A DNA stretch of 64,000 nucleotides from CAG-791 sp963658695 (GTDB taxonomy: Bacteria > Bacillota > Clostridia > Lachnospirales > Lachnospiraceae): NCBI GenBank assembly GCA_963658695.1, contig CAVKRN010000004.1, forward strand, positions 10,168 to 74,167, given 5' to 3'. Numbering within the stretch: the stretch's first letter is position 1; every line of letters starts with the position of its first letter. The position numbers were made by a program, and so were the translations under genes. The notes under the pieces are model-generated. The model had not been told where the DNA came from and did not search any database. It saw only the letters and a list, made by a program, of their open reading frames with translations. Positions 60,609 through 64,000 of the stretch are shown piece after piece.

Positions 60609-61633
60609 CGCAGATTGCTCCTTGTTTTGTTTAACAACGAAATAAATACCGGTGCGCCAATGATGGCGGTCAGAATTGACAGAGGCAGCTCAATGATGCT
60701 GATGGTGCGGGAGAGTGTATCGATGAGTATCATGAAGCAGGCACCCAGGCTCAAGCTGACAGGAATGACATACCGATTGTTACTGCCGACCAGCATACGC
60801 GCGCAATGCGGAATGAGAAGGCCAATCCAGCCAACCTGTCCGCACATGGAAACGGCGGAGGCGGTGATCAAGGTGGATGCCACAATGAACAGCATGCGCG
60901 TCTGTTTTATATTAATGCCGCTGGCTTTTGCTTCATCATCGCTCAAAGAAAGAATGTTCAGCCTCCAACGGAGCAGAAAAATAAGAACAATGCCGACCAG
61001 AATCAAAGGACTGCCAATGAGAATCTCCTTATAGCTGGCGCTGGTAAAGCTTCCCATGAGCCAGTAGGTGATCTCTGGCAGTTTATCCTGTGGGTCTGCA
61101 GTGTATTTTAACAAAGACCCGATTGCGTTAAACAAAGAGGAGGCAATAGTGCCCGCCAGCACCAGGTAAACCATGGAACGCCCGTCATTTTTTCCTGCGA
61201 TTCGGAGAGTGAATACAACAGAAGCTAAGCCAAAGGCCAGTGCTATAAGCTGAGTTTCCAGTGTATTGCAGGAAAGAATGATAGCCAGAATGGCACCGAC
61301 GCATGTGCCGCTGGTAACGCCGAGAATGTCAGGTGTTGCCAGTGGATTGGAAAACAGAGCCTGAAATGTAGCACCGGCTACGGTGAGACCGGCACCGACA
61401 ATGATTGCCATGAGAATTCGCGGCATGCGCAGATTGATAACAATCGAATAGTTTTGTGAACTGCCGACATTGCCGGTGAGGGCGGCAGCAAAGGAACTTA
61501 GGACATCCTGTACTGGAACACGCATGCGACCGAAACACAGACAGACCAGACCGGTTGCAAGCGGCAGCAGGAGCATGAGTAGAACGGCCAGCGGAGAAAA
61601 TCGTCCGTTTTTAATCCAAAGTGTGTCTTTCAT
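60605..61633 (-). CDS. Siderophore/cobalamin-type ABC transporter permease (FecCD family)
   Basis: 342 residues from the ATG at 61631-61633 (GAAAGAG upstream). About ten helices. Family blocks: LRMPRILMAIIVGAGLTVAG, FQALFSNPLATPDILGVTSG, ILLAGTI-type VYLVLAGTIASSLFNAIGSLL, and GWIGLLIPHCARMLVGSN. It forms the channel with the ATPase. One permease gene only, so it should work as a homodimer. Confidence 0.93.
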   Translation of the reverse strand: MKDTLWIKNGRFSPLAVLLMLLLPLATGLVCLCFGRMRVPVQDVLSSFAAALTGNVGSSQNYSIVINLRMPRILMAIIVGAGLTVAGATFQALFSNPLATPDILGVTSGTCVGAILAIILSCNTLETQLIALAFGLASVVFTLRIAGKNDGRSMVYLVLAGTIASSLFNAIGSLLKYTADPQDKLPEITYWLMGSFTSASYKEILIGSPLILVGIVLIFLLRWRLNILSLSDDEAKASGINIKQTRMLFIVASTLITASAVSMCGQVGWIGLLIPHCARMLVGSNNRYVIPVSLSLGACFMILIDTLSRTISIIELPLSILTAIIGAPVFISLLNKTRSNLR

Positions 61634-61723
61634 GTAATCTCTTTCGAAGAAATAGAAGGTAGAAACGGAAACGGGCATTGGAAATGAACTGCCCGTTTCC
61701 GATCGGAATCTAAAATATGGTGA

Positions 61724-62944
61724 TCAGTATTCCAGCATTTCTGCCAGCTCATCATCGGTTACATCGTATCCGTACCAGGTTTTGTAGTATTCCTTAATCG
61801 TATCTTCGAGCGGATAATCGGCAAAGGCTTCCGGATACGTCTTGCAGGCCATCCATGCCAGAACCAGCGGAGCATCCGGGTTCGGCGTGAACCAGTTCCA
61901 CATGCCGAGGGTGGTGTTGTAAACACGCTTATTCTGTACGGCGGTGAGTGTTGAGAAGTCTGCTCCATCGACATTGCCGCTTAATACATCATTCACCTTC
62001 AAAGGCTGAAGGCCGGGGCCATCCAGAAAGAGAATGTCGGGATCCCAACTGTAAACCTGTTCCATGCTGGTTTGTGCAAAGCCTTTGGCTTCAGAAGCAA
62101 CATCGGTAACACCCAAGTGCTTGAGCCAGAAATTGCCGAAGGTGCCCTGACCGGATACCTGAGGGACGCCATCGGAATATTTCCAAAGAATCATGGCACT
62201 GGGACGCTCATCCTCCGGAACGGTTGCGATTCTGGCCTCGACATCTGCAACGATGGCATCGCCGGCGGCGACAAACGCATCGGTTTTACCTTCTTCTCCA
62301 AAGACGTCCTCAAGAAGATTCAGCCATTCTTCGTAGCGTTCAAGAGGATCCGCTGCTGTCTCGGCGCCGACTGTGGCAAATCCAATGGAAGGAATGCCGC
62401 TGGCCTTCAGGATTTCGGCATGTTCAGAATTTCCGGCATTGTAGAGAATGACATCGGGTTCGAGCTTCATGATTTCCTCAATATTCAGATCGCTTTGCGC
62501 ATAGACGGTATCGGAGGATTCCAGAAGCTCAGGAGCAATGTCCTTCAGAACGGTATCGGAAATGACTGACTTGAAGGAGCCGCAGTAGCCGACGATGTTG
62601 GGGGCACTTCCCTGAAAATATGCCATATAGGTGGATAAAATCGGAATCTGATCAATGACTACCTTTGTAATCTTGTTGGGGACCTCTACCTCGTTGCCGG
62701 CATGATCGGTAACGGTGTGCGTGCCGTTTTCATCAATAGCGGCCGTATCTTCTGTGGAGGCTGCGGAAGACGAATCCGTCACATCCTCTGTGGAGGCTTC
62801 TGTGGATACGGATTCTTCGGTAGAAGCGGCATCTGCTGCCTGTGTGGAGGCGGTTGTGCCGGAGGCACTGCAGGCGGTCAGCATTGCTGCAGCGCTAAGG
62901 GCGGCAGCAACACGTACCAGGGAATGTTTTGTGTTTTTTCTCAT
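61724..62944 (-). CDS. Siderophore/cobalamin-type substrate-binding lipoprotein
   Basis: 406 residues. Lipobox MLTAC (Cys25), a Ser/Thr/Ala/Glu-rich linker of about 45 residues, then a helical-backbone binding protein: HTVTDHAGNEVEVPNKITKVV, LNIEEIMKLEPDVILYN, WDPDILFLDGPG and AVQNKRVYNT. Ligand (ferric siderophore, haem or cobalamin) cannot be told from sequence. GGAGAACGT precedes the start. First gene of the minus-strand operon, with two inverted repeats 100-140 bp upstream. Confidence 0.9.
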   Translation of the reverse strand: MRKNTKHSLVRVAAALSAAAMLTACSASGTTASTQAADAASTEESVSTEASTEDVTDSSSAASTEDTAAIDENGTHTVTDHAGNEVEVPNKITKVVIDQIPILSTYMAYFQGSAPNIVGYCGSFKSVISDTVLKDIAPELLESSDTVYAQSDLNIEEIMKLEPDVILYNAGNSEHAEILKASGIPSIGFATVGAETAADPLERYEEWLNLLEDVFGEEGKTDAFVAAGDAIVADVEARIATVPEDERPSAMILWKYSDGVPQVSGQGTFGNFWLKHLGVTDVASEAKGFAQTSMEQVYSWDPDILFLDGPGLQPLKVNDVLSGNVDGADFSTLTAVQNKRVYNTTLGMWNWFTPNPDAPLVLAWMACKTYPEAFADYPLEDTIKEYYKTWYGYDVTDDELAEMLEY

Positions 62945-63040
62945 ACGTTCTCCTTGAATATATCTCTTGCGTGATGAAAGCGGGGTGCCATAGAGTAAAA
63001 CACGGCATGCGCTTTGAACGGTACAAGAGAGGTTAATAGT

Positions 63041-63081
63041 TGTCGGTTAGCTTTGCAAACCGACAGTTAGAATAGACTAAC
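63041..63081. promoter_or_regulatory. Paired inverted repeats upstream of the siderophore-type importer
   Basis: TGTCGGTT-N9-AACCGACA (63041-63065) is directly followed by GTTAG-N6-CTAAC (63066-63081). Perfect arms side by side suggest operator sites, possibly for a metal-responsive repressor; GTTAG..CTAAC loosely recalls DtxR/IdeR sites. The link to iron is inference. Confidence 0.5.
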
Positions 63082-63093
63082 AAAGCCTGCTTG

Positions 63094-63122
63094 TCTGTTG
63101 CCGCTGCAACAGATATTTTTTT
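63094..63122 (+). terminator. Orphan terminator facing the tRNA cluster
   Basis: TCTGTTGC pairs with GCAACAGA around CGCT, followed by TATTTTTTTG. The T-run reads rightwards, but no plus-strand gene lies upstream because the neighbour is on the minus strand. Confidence 0.65.
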
Positions 63123-63132
63123 GAAAAAGGTG

Positions 63133-63162
63133 TTGACAGGAAAACATAGAGTACCCTATAAT
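63133..63162 (+). promoter_or_regulatory. Promoter of the tRNA cluster
   Basis: A perfect TTGACA (63133-63138) and a perfect TATAAT (63157-63162) with an 18-bp spacer, 63 bp before the first tRNA. Confidence 0.85.
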
Positions 63163-63224
63163 AGCACTTGCGTTACGGAGAGTCAGGCTTTTCGAAACGA
63201 ACAACTGAAGCAGTTAAGCTATTT

Positions 63225-63295
63225 GCGGGTGTAGTTCAGTGGTAGAACACCAGCCTTCCAAGCTGGATATGTGGGTTCGATTCCCATCACCCGCT
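63225..63295 (+). tRNA. tRNA-Gly (TCC)
   Basis: Seven-base acceptor stem GCGGGTG/CACCCGC, D-loop with GGT, anticodon loop CTTCCAA (anticodon TCC) and T-loop GTTCGAT. Discriminator T. CCA is not encoded. Confidence 0.95.
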
Positions 63296-63300
63296 TTTAT

Positions 63301-63374
63301 GTGTCCGTAGCTCAGCTGGATAGAGCATCGGCCTTCTAAGCCGAGGGTCTGGGGTTCGAATCCCCACGGGCACA
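63301..63374 (+). tRNA. tRNA-Arg (TCT)
   Basis: Acceptor stem GTGTCCG/CGGGCAC with one G-U pair, anticodon loop CTTCTAA (anticodon TCT), T-loop GTTCGAA, discriminator A. CCA not encoded. Five bases after tRNA-Gly. Confidence 0.95.
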
Positions 63375-63404
63375 TTGATTACAGAAACGTAATCAACCTT
63401 ATAT

Positions 63405-63479
63405 GGTGGGTATGGCGTAGTTGGTTAACGCGCCAGATTGTGGTTCTGGAGATCGAGGGTTCGAGTCCCTCTACCCACC
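63405..63479 (+). tRNA. tRNA-His (GTG)
   Basis: Acceptor stem GTGGGTA/TACCCAC with the extra G at position -1 opposite discriminator C, the hallmark of tRNA-His. Anticodon loop TTGTGGT (anticodon GTG), T-loop GTTCGAG. CCA not encoded. Confidence 0.95.
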
Positions 63480-63542
63480 CTGATGATTGGCTGCAGCATA
63501 TGCGGGCGTGCAATCATGATCCCGAGAGGCGGGAGAACCCAT

Positions 63543-63614
63543 TGGGCTATCGCCAAGCGGTAAGGCACAGCACTTTGACTGCTGCATACGCCAGTTCGAA
63601 TCTGGCTAGCCCAG
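63543..63614 (+). tRNA. tRNA-Gln (TTG)
   Basis: Acceptor stem TGGGCTA/TAGCCCA, anticodon loop CTTTGAC (anticodon TTG), T-loop GTTCGAA, discriminator G. The U-A first pair is usual for tRNA-Gln. Confidence 0.94.
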
Positions 63615-63617
63615 TCC

Positions 63618-63690
63618 GGGCGATTAGCTCAGGTGGTAGAGCACTTGACTTTTAATCAAGTTGTCGCGGGTTCGAGTCCCGCATCGCTCA
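63618..63690 (+). tRNA. tRNA-Lys (TTT)
   Basis: Acceptor stem GGGCGAT/ATCGCTC with one G-U pair, anticodon loop CTTTTAA (anticodon TTT), T-loop GTTCGAG, discriminator A. Three bases after tRNA-Gln. Confidence 0.95.
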
Positions 63691-63698
63691 GAAAATGT

Positions 63699-63738
63699 TA
63701 GACGCTGCGGGTGGAAGAAATCCGCGGTGTCTTTTTGT
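63699..63738 (+). terminator. Terminator between tRNA-Lys and tRNA-Leu
   Basis: GACGCTGCGG pairs with CCGCGGTGTC (two G-U) around GTGGAAGAAAT and is followed by TTTTTGTTTT. It would separate the first five tRNAs from tRNA-Leu, unless readthrough supplies the latter. Confidence 0.7.
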
Positions 63739-63743
63739 TTTAT

Positions 63744-63825
63744 GCGGTTGTGATGAAATTGGCAGACATGCAGGATTTAGGTTCCTGTGCCGCAAGGCGT
63801 GTGGGTTCAAGTCCCATCGACCGCA
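63744..63825 (+). tRNA. tRNA-Leu (TAG)
   Basis: Class II tRNA with a long variable arm. Acceptor stem GCGGTTG/CGACCGC, anticodon loop TTTAGGT (anticodon TAG), T-loop GTTCAAG, discriminator A. CCA not encoded. No clear promoter of its own between the upstream terminator and the gene. Confidence 0.94.
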
Positions 63826-63829
63826 TTTA

Positions 63830-63877
63830 CGAAAACCCTTGTAATTTCAACAAATGTTGATTTTACAAGGGTTTTCG
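63830..63877. terminator. Bidirectional terminator after tRNA-Leu
   Basis: CGAAAACCCTTGTAA and TTACAAGGGTTTTCG pair perfectly (15 bp); the loop carries a second small palindrome TCAACAAATGTTGA. The A/T-rich ends give a usable T-run on both strands. Confidence 0.8.
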
Positions 63878-63947
63878 GCTTTATTATGCTATGGCAAACT
63901 CTGCTATTTCGTGGCATTCTGTGACACATTGGAGGCATTTGTGACTT

Positions 63948-64000
63948 AGTACATCGATTTTTAAATAACTAGCCTAACTAACTGGCCCTTTTTCCTGATT
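63948..64000. repeat. Repeat family R1 copy, cut by the window edge
   Basis: Enters with AGTACATCG, then AAATAACTAGCC and AACTAACTGGCCCTTTTTCC, the inverted end of the element seen at 5302-5414 read backwards. The hairpin core would follow beyond the window. Confidence 0.72.

Noticed and set aside
63826..64000. Integrated element with attachment site at tRNA-Leu
   Set aside because: No integrase or repeated tRNA 3' end is visible before the window ends; the sequence is explained by a terminator and an R1 repeat.

Overview
The window reads as a chromosome segment of an anaerobic, butyrate-forming Firmicute, most likely a Lachnospiraceae. This rests on the complete thl-crt-hbd-bcd-etfB-etfA run, Gram-positive style lipoproteins with Ala/Thr/Glu-rich linkers, an LtaS-like polymerase, a long-form HPF, LuxS, and strong AGGAG ribosome binding sites. 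I cannot fix the genus from the sequence alone. Coding density is ordinary and I see no prophage, plasmid, IS transposase or CRISPR array.

Layout. 1-6.8 kb: start of a ClC-type channel (cut by the window edge), a heterodimeric ABC exporter, a DUF3048 exported protein, a 69-residue membrane protein and a CPBP-family membrane protease. 7.2-14.1 kb: a xylo-oligosaccharide locus with a GH120-like beta-xylosidase, an AraC regulator and a CUT1 sugar importer without its own ATPase. 14.1-22.8 kb: a phosphate regulon (pstSCAB-phoU, a PhoP/PhoR-like two-component pair and a Na+/Pi cotransporter), with 11-bp-period Pho-box arrays before pstS and before the cotransporter. 23.3-27.0 kb: an orphan Na+-pump decarboxylase beta subunit with a 44-residue gamma-like partner, then a membrane-anchored papain-family protease. 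27.3-32.2 kb (minus strand): three glycosyltransferases and an ABC flippase, probably for a surface glycan. 32.4-36.3 kb: a DD-carboxypeptidase and an LtaS-like enzyme. 36.4-41.8 kb: luxS, a fucose/arabinose-isomerase-family protein and a TrpXYZ-like ABC importer. 42.0-48.9 kb: a UMF1 transporter, a glycerophosphodiesterase, an amino-acid-type ABC importer with unusual architecture, and an SH3b-NlpC/P60 wall hydrolase. 49.0-59.0 kb: HPF, the butyrate operon, pyridoxamine kinase, a YbaK-type deacylase and a second thiolase. 59.1-62.9 kb (minus strand): a siderophore/cobalamin-type ABC importer with a cupin gene. 63.2-63.8 kb: six tRNA genes (Gly, Arg, His, Gln, Lys, Leu).

How the genes work together. 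The butyrate operon converts two acetyl-CoA to butyryl-CoA. Its promoter lies inside the hpf terminator hairpin, and a near-consensus Rex operator sits just downstream of the -10 box, which would tie it to the NADH/NAD+ ratio. The phosphate block looks like one autoregulated regulon. The sugar locus should import xylo-oligosaccharides and hydrolyse them inside the cell.

The least expected layer is intergenic. At least four families of short palindromic repeats are scattered between genes, often overlapping a stop codon. In two families the hairpin arms differ between copies but remain complementary, so the fold itself seems to be conserved. One family has long terminal inverted repeats and resembles a MITE. 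The most unusual proteins are the importer at 44.2-47.0 kb, whose binding domain appears lobe-swapped and whose ATPase carries an extra HATPase-like C-terminal domain.
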